From: Mycolicibacterium neoaurum VKM Ac-1815D
GTDB taxonomy: Bacteria; Actinomycetota; Actinomycetes; Mycobacteriales; Mycobacteriaceae
Direction of reading: 5' to 3'
Assembly (NCBI RefSeq): GCF_000317305.3
Contig: NC_023036.2
Coordinates: forward strand, 2,480,001 to 2,544,000
Length of the DNA: 64,000 bases
Shown: piece by piece, positions 52,338-61,293 of the stretch
Numbering within the stretch: the stretch's first letter is position 1
Layout: every line of letters begins with the position of its first letter
Notes under the pieces: generated by a model
What the model was told of the DNA's origin: nothing
The model's database searches: none
The model's input: only the letters and a program-made list of their open reading frames with translations
Translations under genes and position numbers: made by a program

Positions 52338-54332
52338 GTGTCCAAGCTTTCGACCGCCGCCAGGCGGTTGGTCCTGGGAAGACCGTTCCGCAGCGACAAG
52401 CTGTCCCACACGCTGTTGCCCAAGCGGATCGCGCTGCCGGTGTTCGCCTCCGATGCGTTGTCCTCGGTCGCCTACGCGCCGGAGGAGATCTTCCTGGTGC
52501 TCTCGGTGGCCGGCTTGGCGGCGTACTCGTTCGCCCCGTGGATCGGTCTTGCCGTCGCGCTGGTGATGATGATCGTGATCGCCAGCTACCGGCAGAACGT
52601 CCATGCCTACCCCTCCGGCGGTGGCGACTACGAGGTGGTGACCACCAACCTGGGTGGCACGGCGGGCCTGACGGTGGCCAGCGCGCTGCTGGTCGACTAC
52701 GTCCTGACCGTGGCTGTCTCGATGTCCTCGGCGATGGCCAATATCGGGTCGGCGGTGCCGTTCATCAACCAGCACAAGGTGTTGTTCGCGGTGCTGGCGA
52801 TCTTGGTGCTGGCCGCGCTGAATCTGCGCGGCATCCGGGAGTCGGGCACCGCCTTCGCCATCCCCACCTACGCCTTCATGGTCGGCATCTTCATCATGCT
52901 GGGGTGGGGCCTGTTCCAGATCTACGTGCTCGGCCACGAGCTGCGTGCGGAGTCGGCTTCGTTCGACGTGCATTCCGAGCATGGCGATCTGATGGCGGTG
53001 GCCATGGTGTTCCTGGTGGCGCGGGCGTTCTCGTCCGGCTGTGCGGCCCTGACCGGTGTGGAGGCCATCAGCAACGGAGTCCCCGCCTTCCAGAAACCCA
53101 AATCGCGCAATGCGGCCTCGACGCTGCTGATGTTGGGTGCGGTGGCCACCACGCTGTTCATGGGGATCATCCTGTTGGCCAAGGAAACCGGCGTGAAGAT
53201 CGCCGAAAGCCCCGAGACCCAGTTGATCGGCGCCCCACCGGGATATCACCAGAAGACGCTGATCGCACAGCTCGCGGACGCGGTGTTCCACGACTTCCCG
53301 GTCGGCCTGTACGCCATCGCCGGGGTGACCGCGCTGATCCTGGTGCTGGCGGCCAACACCGCGTTCAACGGTTTCCCCGTTCTCGGATCGATCCTGGCCC
53401 AGGACCGGTTCCTGCCACGGCAGCTGCACACCCGCGGTGACCGGCTGGCGTTCTCCAACGGGATCCTGTTCCTGGCTTTCGCGGCCATCGCCTTCGTGGT
53501 GGCGTTCCAGGCCGAGGTCACCCACCTGATCCAGCTCTACATCGTGGGCGTCTTCGTCTCGTTCACGCTCAGCCAGATCGGCATGGTGCGGCACTGGACG
53601 CGTTACCTGAAGGTCGAGACCGACCCGGCCGTCCGCCGGCACATGATGCGCTCGCGGGTGATCAACGCCGTCGGCTGTGTGTGCACCGGCACCGTGCTGG
53701 TGGTCGTCGTGATCACCAAGTTCATGGCCGGTGCGTGGATCGCGATCTTGGCCATGGGATCGCTTTTCGTGCTGATGAAGATGATCCGCAGGCACTACGA
53801 CACCGTGGCGCGCGAGCTCGACGAGCAGGAGGCCGAACTCGAGGACGTGGTGCTGCCCAGCCGTAACCACGCCGTGGTGCTGGTGTCCAAGTTGCACCTG
53901 CCCACCCGCCGCGCCCTGGCCTACGCGCGCGCCACCCGGCCGGATGTCCTGGAAGCTATCACCGTCAGTGTCGATGATGCCGAGACCCGCGAGTTGGTGC
54001 ATACCTGGGAAGAGAGCGATGTCAGCACGCCGCTGAAGGTCATCGCCTCGCCGTATCGCGAAATCACCAGGCCGGTACTGGATTACGTCAAGCGGGTGAC
54101 CCGTGAGTCGCCGCGCACGGTGGTCACGGTGTTCATCCCCGAATATGTGGTCGGGCATTGGTGGGAACAGGTACTGCACAATCAGAGCGCGTTGCGGCTG
54201 AAGGGTCGGCTGCTCTTCGAGCCGAACGTGATGGTCACTTCGGTACCCTGGCAGCTCAACTCGTCGGAGCGGCTCAAGACCATGCAACCGCAGTCTGCGC
54301 CCGGCGATGCACGTAGAGGATTTCTGGATTGA
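52338..54332 (+). CDS. APC-superfamily permease, KimA-like potassium importer candidate (Rv2690c-like)
   Basis: A 664-residue membrane protein: about 12 membrane helices (30-490), then a cytoplasmic domain (about 500-664). ASDALSSVAYAPEEI (36-50), SYRQNVHAYPSGGGDYEVV and LLVDYVLTVAVSMSS follow closely the sequence I recall for Bacillus KimA (YdaO), a high-affinity K+/H+ symporter whose soluble domain binds c-di-AMP. GTG 52338 is chosen because it starts at the conserved basic N-terminus; the long frame upstream is antisense to ceoB. Its position divergent from two RCK regulators supports a potassium role. Usually annotated only as an amino-acid permease. Confidence 0.85.
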   Translation: MSKLSTAARRLVLGRPFRSDKLSHTLLPKRIALPVFASDALSSVAYAPEEIFLVLSVAGLAAYSFAPWIGLAVALVMMIVIASYRQNVHAYPSGGGDYEVVTTNLGGTAGLTVASALLVDYVLTVAVSMSSAMANIGSAVPFINQHKVLFAVLAILVLAALNLRGIRESGTAFAIPTYAFMVGIFIMLGWGLFQIYVLGHELRAESASFDVHSEHGDLMAVAMVFLVARAFSSGCAALTGVEAISNGVPAFQKPKSRNAASTLLMLGAVATTLFMGIILLAKETGVKIAESPETQLIGAPPGYHQKTLIAQLADAVFHDFPVGLYAIAGVTALILVLAANTAFNGFPVLGSILAQDRFLPRQLHTRGDRLAFSNGILFLAFAAIAFVVAFQAEVTHLIQLYIVGVFVSFTLSQIGMVRHWTRYLKVETDPAVRRHMMRSRVINAVGCVCTGTVLVVVVITKFMAGAWIAILAMGSLFVLMKMIRRHYDTVARELDEQEAELEDVVLPSRNHAVVLVSKLHLPTRRALAYARATRPDVLEAITVSVDDAETRELVHTWEESDVSTPLKVIASPYREITRPVLDYVKRVTRESPRTVVTVFIPEYVVGHWWEQVLHNQSALRLKGRLLFEPNVMVTSVPWQLNSSERLKTMQPQSAPGDARRGFLD

Positions 54333-55504
54333 TCGAGCTGACGCTGACCACCGGGCCGGCGGCCAACGGTGGCAGCTGTGTCGCCCGCCACGACGGCCGC
54401 GTGGTGTTCGTGCGCTACGCACTGCCCGACGAGGTGGTCCGGGTGCGTGTGGTGTCCGAGCGCGGATCCTATTGGCACGCCGATGTTGTCGAGGTCCTCG
54501 AGGCCTCGCCCGATCGGATCGACTCGTTGTGCTCCATCGCGGGTTCGGAGGGTTCCGGGTGTTGCGATCTGGCGTTCGTCGATCCTGCCGCCGCCCGCCG
54601 GATCAAGGGCGATGTGGTGGCCAACCAGCTGAGCAGGCTCGGCGGGTTCGAGTGGTCCGGGCAGGCCGAGGAGGTGGGAACGGTGGGCGCCACCGGCTGG
54701 CGCACGCGTGTCCGACTGGACGTCTCGGACTCCGGTCGCGCCGGGTTCCACCGTTACCACAGCGATGAGTTGGCCGAATCGCTGCATTGTGCGCAGCTGC
54801 CCGCCGGGATGCTCGACGGCCTCGACGGATCGCGTTGGCCGCCAGGGGCACAGCTGCACATCGCCGTCGACGATCTCGGCCGTCGCCATATCGTGCAGGC
54901 CGGACCGCGAACCGGGCGCAAGGCGAGCACCCGTGTGGTGGAGGGTGACTACGAGGCCGTGCAGGAGATCGGCGATCGGCGGTGGCGCGTTCCGGTGACG
55001 GCGTTCTGGCAGGCGCACAAGGACGCGCCGCGCACCTACAGCGAGCTCATCGGCCGGGTCGCCGGTGCCCAGCCGGGTGGCACGGCGTGGGATCTGTACG
55101 GCGGTGCCGGGGTGTTCGCGTCGGTGCTGGCCGACGCGGTCGGGGAGAGCGGCCGGGTTGTCACCGTCGACACCTCCCGCGGTGCGGCGCGTTCGGCGCG
55201 GGCGGCGCTCTCGGATGCCCCGCAGGTTTCGGTGGTGACCGATTCGGTGCGCCGGGTGGTGGCCGCCGAACGGTCCCGTCCCGACGTCGCGGTGCTGGAC
55301 CCGCCGCGCTCGGGTGCCGGCCGTGAGATCATCGAGGCGCTGGCCGGTGTGCCGAGGATCATCCATATCGGTTGTGAGGCAGCATCATTCGCGCGGGATA
55401 TCGGTGAGTACCGACGACACGGCTACGACGTGGAGTCGCTGCGGGTTTTCGACTCTTTCCCGCTGACCCACCATGTCGAATGTGTGGCGGTGCTGACGCG
55501 CTGA
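54329..55504 (+). CDS. TRAM-domain RNA methyltransferase-like protein (RlmD/TrmA family, Rv2689c-like)
   Basis: A 391-residue SAM-dependent methyltransferase of the RNA m5U family. N-terminal TRAM domain (about 1-55), Rossmann domain with WDLYGGAGVFASVLAD (about 251-266), VLDPPRSGAG, and the catalytic Cys in IGCEAASFARD. The iron-sulfur Cys group of RlmD is only partly kept (LCSIAG to GCCDL). Start is TTG 54329, overlapping the permease stop (TTGA). Target is probably an rRNA or tRNA uridine. Confidence 0.9.
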   Translation: MIELTLTTGPAANGGSCVARHDGRVVFVRYALPDEVVRVRVVSERGSYWHADVVEVLEASPDRIDSLCSIAGSEGSGCCDLAFVDPAAARRIKGDVVANQLSRLGGFEWSGQAEEVGTVGATGWRTRVRLDVSDSGRAGFHRYHSDELAESLHCAQLPAGMLDGLDGSRWPPGAQLHIAVDDLGRRHIVQAGPRTGRKASTRVVEGDYEAVQEIGDRRWRVPVTAFWQAHKDAPRTYSELIGRVAGAQPGGTAWDLYGGAGVFASVLADAVGESGRVVTVDTSRGAARSARAALSDAPQVSVVTDSVRRVVAAERSRPDVAVLDPPRSGAGREIIEALAGVPRIIHIGCEAASFARDIGEYRRHGYDVESLRVFDSFPLTHHVECVAVLTR

Positions 55505-55652
55505 CTCAGGCCGCGCGGCCAGAACATTCCGGCGCGCGATCTGCGGCGGCGTCGAGGCCTGACTGAGTCCGCGAGACTACGTGTTTTTGCGCGAAAAGGC
55601 TGAATTCTCGCCACAAACCGTAGTGTCGTGGAGGGCGAAGAGTTGTGCCGAC

Positions 55653-55681
55653 TTGACGGAACGTTGGGTTTTCCCAACAAT
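55653..55681 (+). promoter_or_regulatory. Promoter with palindromic operator before the XRE gene
   Basis: -35 TTGACG (55653-55658) and a -10-like AACAAT (55676-55681) with 17-base spacing. GTTGGG (55663-55668) and CCCAAC (55673-55678) form a perfect inverted repeat around TTTT inside the spacer. The XRE protein encoded ten bases downstream is the obvious candidate to bind it. Confidence 0.6.
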
Positions 55682-55688
55682 TGCTTGT

Positions 55689-55964
55689 ATGAGTCCGGTG
55701 AAACGGGGTGAAACGCTCCCGATCCACAACCGCATCCGCGTTCTGCGCGCGGAGCGCGGTATGAGCCGGGCCGACCTGGCGGCCCTCATCGAGGTCAACC
55801 CGCAGACCGTCGGTGCGCTGGAGCGGGGCGATCATTACCCGAGCCTCGATCTCGCGTTCCGCATCTGCGATGTGTTCGATCTTCCGGTCGAGGCGGTGTT
55901 CTCGCGGACCGAGTTCGCACCGTTGTCCGGCCAGGTCTACCGACGCGACAAGGGAGGCGATTGA
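55689..55964 (+). CDS. XRE family (Cro/CI-type) transcriptional regulator
   Basis: A 91-residue single HTH_3 domain: IRVLRAERGMSRADLAALIEV, split at residues 16-36, then NPQTVGALERGDHYPSLDLAFRI and FDLPVEAVFS. This is the short, YdeI/YgzD-like type that commonly pairs with a membrane protein. ATG 55689 is used; GTG 55698 is possible. It is followed two bases later by a membrane-protein gene. Confidence 0.88.
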   Translation: MSPVKRGETLPIHNRIRVLRAERGMSRADLAALIEVNPQTVGALERGDHYPSLDLAFRICDVFDLPVEAVFSRTEFAPLSGQVYRRDKGGD

Positions 55965-55966
55965 CA

Positions 55967-56500
55967 ATGGCTGACGCGGATGTGATCGAGCGCTACCAGA
56001 ACTTCCGGACCAGGCGGTTCCTGAAACAAGAACAGGTGTGGGAGAACTCGCTCCCCGGTTGGCGCAGCAGGCGGCGCAGGCGGATCCTCGTGGGAGTCCT
56101 CGCGGTGACGTTCGTGGCGATGTTCGGCGTCAGCGTCTTGTGCGCATTCGGCGTGTCCTGGGCGCCACTGCTGTGGCTACCCGCGTGCGTGGTGTTCTTC
56201 CCGGCCTGGATCGCCATGCAGATCGTGTCCAGCCGTCGCGGCGACGCGCCGCAGGGCGCCCTCGACGAATTCGAGATAGCCCAGCGCAACAGTGCCCGGT
56301 CGATCGGGCTCACGGTCACCCAGAACCTCGTGATGATCCCGGTGCTCTATCTCGTCTTCGGGTCTGTCATCACCGGGGGCACCGATCCCAACATGGCGTA
56401 CGCGGGCGGCTTGATGGCTTTGACGACGTTGCTCATCGGCGGCTGCACCCCGGCGATGATCCTGGGCTGGACCCGCCCCGACCCCGAACCGGACGTCTGA
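55967..56500 (+). CDS. Four-helix membrane protein paired with XRE regulator
   Basis: A 177-residue protein with a basic N-terminus (about 1-43, RSRRRRR) and four hydrophobic segments (about 44-62, 66-84, 116-138, 143-163). ATG 55967 lies nine bases after GGGAGG; an in-frame TTG at 55961 is an alternative. XRE-membrane pairs of this kind are widespread in actinobacteria; their role is unknown. Possibly an anti-regulator or signal sensor (inference). Confidence 0.8.
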   Translation: MADADVIERYQNFRTRRFLKQEQVWENSLPGWRSRRRRRILVGVLAVTFVAMFGVSVLCAFGVSWAPLLWLPACVVFFPAWIAMQIVSSRRGDAPQGALDEFEIAQRNSARSIGLTVTQNLVMIPVLYLVFGSVITGGTDPNMAYAGGLMALTTLLIGGCTPAMILGWTRPDPEPDV

Positions 56501-56502
56501 GC

Positions 56503-57045
56503 TCAGGCGCGCAGCGCGGTCGACAGCAGGTCGAACAGCCGAGCATCCCAGTCGCCGACCCGTCCGGTGCGTGCTCGTTCGGCGACGTACGCGCCGACGA
56601 CGGCATCGATGAGCGCCTCTGGATCGATATCGGCCGAGATGCTGCCGTCGGACTTGAGCTCGTCGATGACAACGACCAGCGCCGCCCGTTGGTTGCCGAG
56701 GACTTCCCGGAACAGTCCGCTGAACTCTGGGTCTTCATCGGTCAGGAGTGAGGCGAAGCCGCCGAATCCGATGCCTCCGTCGACTGCGGCGACGGCGTTG
56801 CGCACCAGCCAGTGCAGCCGATCGGTGGTGTCGGCGCGGGGCGGTGGCGGCGTCGGTGTCATCAACTCCGAAAGAGCGGCGCGCAGCATGGCGCGCCGGT
56901 CCTGGTGGCGGCGGTAGATGGTGGTCTTGGCGATTCCCGAATGGGCCTGCACCGCTTGGATCGTCACCGCTGCGGGTCCCGCTGACCGCAACAGGTGCAG
57001 CGCGGCGTCGGTGATCCGACTGCCGACCGCATCGGAATCTGCCAT
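56503..57045 (-). CDS. TetR family regulator
   Basis: A 180-residue repressor with N-terminal HTH (ITDAALHLLRSAGPAAVTIQ, then GIAKTTIYRRHQDRRAML, split over residues 11-54) and a helical ligand domain. It is convergent with the XRE-linked membrane gene, two bases apart, and divergent from a small two-helix membrane protein. The 101-base gap holds clear inverted repeats. Probably represses itself and the membrane gene. Confidence 0.87.
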   Translation of the reverse strand: MADSDAVGSRITDAALHLLRSAGPAAVTIQAVQAHSGIAKTTIYRRHQDRRAMLRAALSELMTPTPPPPRADTTDRLHWLVRNAVAAVDGGIGFGGFASLLTDEDPEFSGLFREVLGNQRAALVVVIDELKSDGSISADIDPEALIDAVVGAYVAERARTGRVGDWDARLFDLLSTALRA

Positions 57046-57090
57046 CGATGGTGTCCTCTCGGTCCCGGGGATGTCCTTCCTGCATTATGC

Positions 57091-57125
57091 GCTACGGTAT
57101 ACGTATCGCTACGCGACGCGTAGCG
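57091..57125. promoter_or_regulatory. Inverted-repeat operator cluster for the TetR gene
   Basis: CGCTACGC (57107-57114) and GCGTAGCG (57118-57125) form a perfect 8-bp inverted repeat with 3-base spacer, preceded by the palindrome ATACGTAT (57099-57106) and a further GCTACG (57091-57096). It sits between the divergent TetR gene and the small membrane protein gene. Confidence 0.65.
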
Positions 57126-57146
57126 TAGCTCAGGGAGGAGTGAACG

Positions 57147-57467
57147 ATGAAGAAATGGAAGGGCACGACCGTCATCTATCTCGGCTACGTCAGCCTGCTT
57201 GTCGGATTCCTGTGCCTCGGCCTGACCGTCGCCGCCCTGGCGGCGCGGAGCCCGTGGGTCATCGCGACCGCCGCAATGATGGTCAGTGCCTTCGTCGCGG
57301 CCGTCATCGGTGTACGGAAGGGCCTTCGCCGCGGGGTTTCCAGCCTGTGGGCCGAACAGCGCCCGTCCGATGACGCCGAGCGGTATCTGGCCAGTTACCG
57401 CGGCGGACGGCGAGCCGCGCCCGAGGCGACCGTGGATGCGTCCGTCGTCGGCTCCCGGGCGGCCTGA
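57147..57467 (+). CDS. Small two-helix membrane protein
   Basis: A 106-residue protein with two predicted membrane helices (about 8-33 and 38-56) and a charged cytoplasmic tail. ATG 57147 follows GGGAGG. It is controlled, by position, by the divergent TetR and may function with the downstream nhaA, 78 bases away. No recognised domain. Confidence 0.75.
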   Translation: MKKWKGTTVIYLGYVSLLVGFLCLGLTVAALAARSPWVIATAAMMVSAFVAAVIGVRKGLRRGVSSLWAEQRPSDDAERYLASYRGGRRAAPEATVDASVVGSRAA

Positions 57468-57545
57468 CCCGGCAACCGGTAATCTCCGTACCGGTGTGCC
57501 GGGAAGTCTGGTCGGCGTTCATATCGCGCTGACCAAGGGAGCTTG

Positions 57546-58847
57546 ATGAACAACCGCAGACTTCTCACCCTCGGCTCATGGCCGGAGGCCAAGCGGGTCT
57601 CGGAGATCCTGCGCAAGGAGACCGTCGGCGGCGTCATCCTGCTCATCGCCGCCGCAGCCGCCATCATCTGGGCCAATTCACCATGGGCGGACCGCTATTT
57701 CGCCATGCGGGACTTCGAGATCGGTGCCGAGCCGTTCGGATTGCATCTGTCTCTGTCGATCGGGCACTGGGCCGCCGACGGGCTGCTGGCGATCTTCTTC
57801 TTCGTGGTGGGTCTCGAGCTCAAGCGGGAGTTCGTCGCCGGCGATCTGCGCGACCCGGGCCGCGCAGCGCTGCCCATCGCCGCAGCCGTGGGCGGCATGG
57901 CGGCGCCCGCGCTGATCTTCGCCGCCATCGCCTGGCGCGGCGGCGAGGACGCCCTGCACGGCTGGGCGATCCCCACCGCGACCGATATCGCGTTCGCCGT
58001 CGCCGTGCTCGCGGTGATATCCACCCATCTGCCGTCGGCGCTGCGGATGTTCCTGCTGACGTTGGCGGTGGTCGACGATCTACTGGCCATCACGGTGATC
58101 GCGGTGTTCTACACCGACGACCTCGACATCGGTGTACTCGCTGCGGCGTTCATCCCGCTGGCCGTGTTCGCGCTCTGCGTGCAACGGGGCATCAAGGCCT
58201 GGTGGATCCTGATCCCGCTGTCGGTCGCGACGTGGGTCCTGATGCACGAATCCGGTGTGCACGCGACCGTTGCCGGGGTGCTGCTGGGCTTCGCCGTACC
58301 CGTGCACCGGTCGGTCACCCGCGCCGGTGACGACCTCGGCTCCGGCATGGCCGAATACTTCGAGCGCAAGACCCGCCCACTATCGGCCGGAGTGGCCATC
58401 CCGGTGTTCGCCTTTTTCGCCGCGGGTGTCGCACTCGGTGGATTCAGCGGTTTGGCCCAGGCGCTGACGAACCCGATCACGCTGGGCATCGTGGCCGGGC
58501 TGGTCCTCGGCAAGCCGATCGGCATCTTCTGCACCACCTGGACGTTGTCGAAGCTCACCCGCGCCGAACTGGACAGCTCGCTGCGCTGGGTCGACGTGAT
58601 CGGGGTGTCGATGTTGGCAGGCATCGGATTCACCGTGTCGTTGCTGATCGGTGATTTGGCTTACAGCGACGCGACACGCGCGGAGTTCGTGAAGGTCGGG
58701 GTGCTGACGGGTTCGCTCATTGCGGCAGTGTCGGCCGCGGTGGTGCTGGCCACCAGAAATGCCGCATACCGCCGAATTCAGGAAGCCGAAACGGCCGACG
58801 ATGATCATGACGGAGTGCCCGACATCTACCAGCCTCGACAGGACTGA
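57546..58847 (+). CDS. nhaA: Na+/H+ antiporter NhaA
   Basis: A 433-residue antiporter with 12 membrane helices. Signatures are [19 protein letters not shown] (split; about 77-95), the unwound-helix motif [11 protein letters not shown], the ion-binding [12 protein letters not shown] with the Asp pair, and the later [15 protein letters not shown]. Exports sodium in exchange for protons and aids pH homeostasis. ATG 57546 follows GGGAG. It has a short acidic tail. I do not recall an nhaA copy at this locus in M. tuberculosis. Confidence 0.93.
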   Translation: MNNRRLLTLGSWPEAKRVSEILRKETVGGVILLIAAAAAIIWANSPWADRYFAMRDFEIGAEPFGLHLSLSIGHWAADGLLAIFFFVVGLELKREFVAGDLRDPGRAALPIAAAVGGMAAPALIFAAIAWRGGEDALHGWAIPTATDIAFAVAVLAVISTHLPSALRMFLLTLAVVDDLLAITVIAVFYTDDLDIGVLAAAFIPLAVFALCVQRGIKAWWILIPLSVATWVLMHESGVHATVAGVLLGFAVPVHRSVTRAGDDLGSGMAEYFERKTRPLSAGVAIPVFAFFAAGVALGGFSGLAQALTNPITLGIVAGLVLGKPIGIFCTTWTLSKLTRAELDSSLRWVDVIGVSMLAGIGFTVSLLIGDLAYSDATRAEFVKVGVLTGSLIAAVSAAVVLATRNAAYRRIQEAETADDDHDGVPDIYQPRQD

Positions 58848-58874
58848 CCCATGGTGCGTGGGTAAGCTGGCGGG

Positions 58875-60785
58875 ATGCTTAAACAGATCCGCGGACCAGC
58901 AGATCTACAGCGCCTGTCGCAGTCCCAGCTCACCGAGCTGGCCGGCGAAATCCGTGAATTCCTGATTCACAAGGTAGCTGCAACCGGCGGACATTTGGGC
59001 CCCAACCTCGGCGTCGTCGAGCTCACCCTGGCTCTGCACCGGGTGTTCGACTCGCCGCACGACCCGATCATCTTCGACACCGGGCACCAGTCCTATGTCC
59101 ACAAGATCCTGACCGGCCGCGCAGATGACTTCGATCAGCTGCGTATGAAGGACGGCCTGTCGGGTTATCCGTCGCGGGCCGAGAGCGAGCACGACTGGGT
59201 CGAATCGAGCCATGCCAGCACCGCGCTGTCCTATGCCGACGGGCTGGCCAAGGCGTTCGAGCTGTCCGGGCATCGCAATCGCCATGTCGTCGCCGTCGTC
59301 GGTGACGGGGCGCTGACCGGCGGTATGTGCTGGGAGGCGCTGAACAACATCGCCGGATCCGACCGCCCGGTGGTCATCGTCGTCAACGACAACGGGCGCA
59401 GCTACGCGCCCACCATCGGCGGACTGGCCGATCACCTGGCCGCCCTGCAGTTGCAGCCCGGGTACGAGAAGTTCCTCGAACGCGGCCGCGATGTCGTGCG
59501 CGGGGTCCCCGTCATCGGTGAGATCTGCTACCAGTGCATGCACAGCGTCAAGGCCGGCCTCAAGGACGCGCTGCAGCCCCAGGCCATGTTCACCGATCTG
59601 GGTCTGAAGTATGTCGGTCCCATCGACGGTCATGACGAGCACGCCGTCGAGGCGGCGCTGCGGCACGCCCGTGGTTTCAACGCGCCCGTCATCGTGCACG
59701 TCGTCACCCGCAAGGGCATGGGCTACGGGCCGGCCGAGGCCGACGTCGCCGAGCAGATGCACGCCTGCGGTGTGATCGACCCGCTGACCGGTCTGGCGAC
59801 CTCCGAATCGGCGCCGGGCTGGACCGGGACGTTCTCCGATGAGCTCATCCGGATCGCCCGACGGCGCCGCGATATCGTCGCGATCACCGCGGCCATGCCC
59901 GGTCCCACGGGACTGAGCGCATTCGGCCAGCAATATCCGGATCGGCTGTTCGATGTTGGTATCGCAGAACAGCATGCGATGACGTCGGCGGCCGGGCTGG
60001 CGATGGGTGGAATGCACCCGGTGGTCGCGGTGTATTCGACCTTCCTCAACCGCGCCTTCGACCAGATGATGATGGACGTCGCGCTGCACAACCTACCGGT
60101 GACGATCGTGCTCGACCGTGCGGGCGTGACCGGGCCCGACGGCGCCAGCCACAACGGTGTGTGGGACATGTCGATCCTGGGGATCGTGCCAGGGATGCGG
60201 GTGGCCGCCCCGCGCGACGCCGCCCGGCTGCGCGAGGAGTTGGGCGAAGCGCTGGAGGTCAAGGACGGGCCGACGGCAATCCGGTTCCCCAAGGGTGCTG
60301 TCGGAGAAGATATTCCGGCGCTGGAGCGGTGCGACGGTGTCGATGTCCTGGCCAAACCCGGACCGGGACTGTCCGAGGATGTGCTGCTGATCGCGGTCGG
60401 TTCGTTCGCCCAGATGGGTCTGGCCACCGCGCAGCGCCTGCAGCAGCAGGGGATCGGTGTCACCGTCGTCGATCCGCGGTGGGTGCTTCCCGTGCCCGAG
60501 GCGTTGCAGGCCATGGCCAAGGCCCACAAGTTGGTGGTCACCGTCGAGGACAACGGTCTGCACGGAGGTATCGGATCCTCGGTGTCGGCGGCGTTGCGGC
60601 ACAACGAGATCGACGTGCCGTGCCGTGACGTCGGTGTGCCGCAGGAATTCCAGGTGCACGCGTCGCGCGGTGAGATCCTCGCCGAGGTCGGCCTGACCGA
60701 TCAGCACATCGCCCGACAGATCACCGGATGGGTCGCCGCGCTGGGATCGGCCGTGGGAGACCGGGTCGAGAACAGCGTCGACTGA
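58875..60785 (+). CDS. dxs: 1-deoxy-D-xylulose-5-phosphate synthase Dxs
   Basis: First, flux-controlling enzyme of the MEP isoprenoid pathway, 636 residues, thiamin diphosphate dependent. [19 protein letters not shown] (split; about 32-50) carries the catalytic His, TPP motif [16 protein letters not shown] starts near 151, and the pyrimidine domain shows [11 protein letters not shown]. The product feeds IPP/DMAPP used for menaquinone, decaprenyl phosphate and MiaA substrate. ATG 58875; the preceding gap from nhaA is 27 bases. Confidence 0.97.
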   Translation: MLKQIRGPADLQRLSQSQLTELAGEIREFLIHKVAATGGHLGPNLGVVELTLALHRVFDSPHDPIIFDTGHQSYVHKILTGRADDFDQLRMKDGLSGYPSRAESEHDWVESSHASTALSYADGLAKAFELSGHRNRHVVAVVGDGALTGGMCWEALNNIAGSDRPVVIVVNDNGRSYAPTIGGLADHLAALQLQPGYEKFLERGRDVVRGVPVIGEICYQCMHSVKAGLKDALQPQAMFTDLGLKYVGPIDGHDEHAVEAALRHARGFNAPVIVHVVTRKGMGYGPAEADVAEQMHACGVIDPLTGLATSESAPGWTGTFSDELIRIARRRRDIVAITAAMPGPTGLSAFGQQYPDRLFDVGIAEQHAMTSAAGLAMGGMHPVVAVYSTFLNRAFDQMMMDVALHNLPVTIVLDRAGVTGPDGASHNGVWDMSILGIVPGMRVAAPRDAARLREELGEALEVKDGPTAIRFPKGAVGEDIPALERCDGVDVLAKPGPGLSEDVLLIAVGSFAQMGLATAQRLQQQGIGVTVVDPRWVLPVPEALQAMAKAHKLVVTVEDNGLHGGIGSSVSAALRHNEIDVPCRDVGVPQEFQVHASRGEILAEVGLTDQHIARQITGWVAALGSAVGDRVENSVD

Positions 60786-60796
60786 CGGCGTTGTGC

Positions 60797-61288
60797 TCAG
60801 GCGTCCTCGTCGGGCGCAGCCGCCAGGCGGCGCTGGCGTAGCACCCATGCCGCGACCGCCAGGACCAATACCAGTGCGCCGAGCACCCCGGTCTGCACGA
60901 TGGTCCTGGCGAACTCCGGCCCCTGGCCGACCAGCTTCGCCGCCTCCACCGACTGCACCACGATCTCTTTGATGCAGGCCAGGATTCCGACGATCAGGAA
61001 CGGTTCGACGGCAATCTCGTGGGATCGCAGGCTGGTGCGTACCGCGTAGAGCAGTTCGACGAAGATGAAGATCAGCAGCACGCCGTCCAGCAGTTCCAGC
61101 ATGACGTTGGAAGTGGGTGCGTCCAGAAGTGAGAACATGGTCTTGACCTGGGCGACCAGCAGGGCCACCGCGCCAGCGACAAGGATCACCGCGATGCCCC
61201 AGTACACCGCGTCCTCGACGATGCTCAGGACGCGGTCGGCGAACCGCTGGCGGTCCTTCTCGTCGTGTGTTTCGTCTTTCTCGGCCAT
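60797..61288 (-). CDS. PsiE-like membrane protein
   Basis: A 163-residue protein of the phosphate-starvation-inducible PsiE family. The acidic/basic N-terminus is followed by four membrane segments (about 28-50, 62-84, 97-115, 130-150). The motif VEPFLIVGILACIKEIVV is typical. ATG 61288 lies five bases after the rnd stop, so the gene is likely co-transcribed with rnd. Function is unknown. Confidence 0.85.
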   Translation of the reverse strand: MAEKDETHDEKDRQRFADRVLSIVEDAVYWGIAVILVAGAVALLVAQVKTMFSLLDAPTSNVMLELLDGVLLIFIFVELLYAVRTSLRSHEIAVEPFLIVGILACIKEIVVQSVEAAKLVGQGPEFARTIVQTGVLGALVLVLAVAAWVLRQRRLAAAPDEDA

Positions 61289-61293
61289 GTCGG

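Noticed and set aside
52323..54422. A 699-residue minus-strand frame over the permease
   Set aside because: His/Arg/Gly-rich antisense translation of the permease gene.
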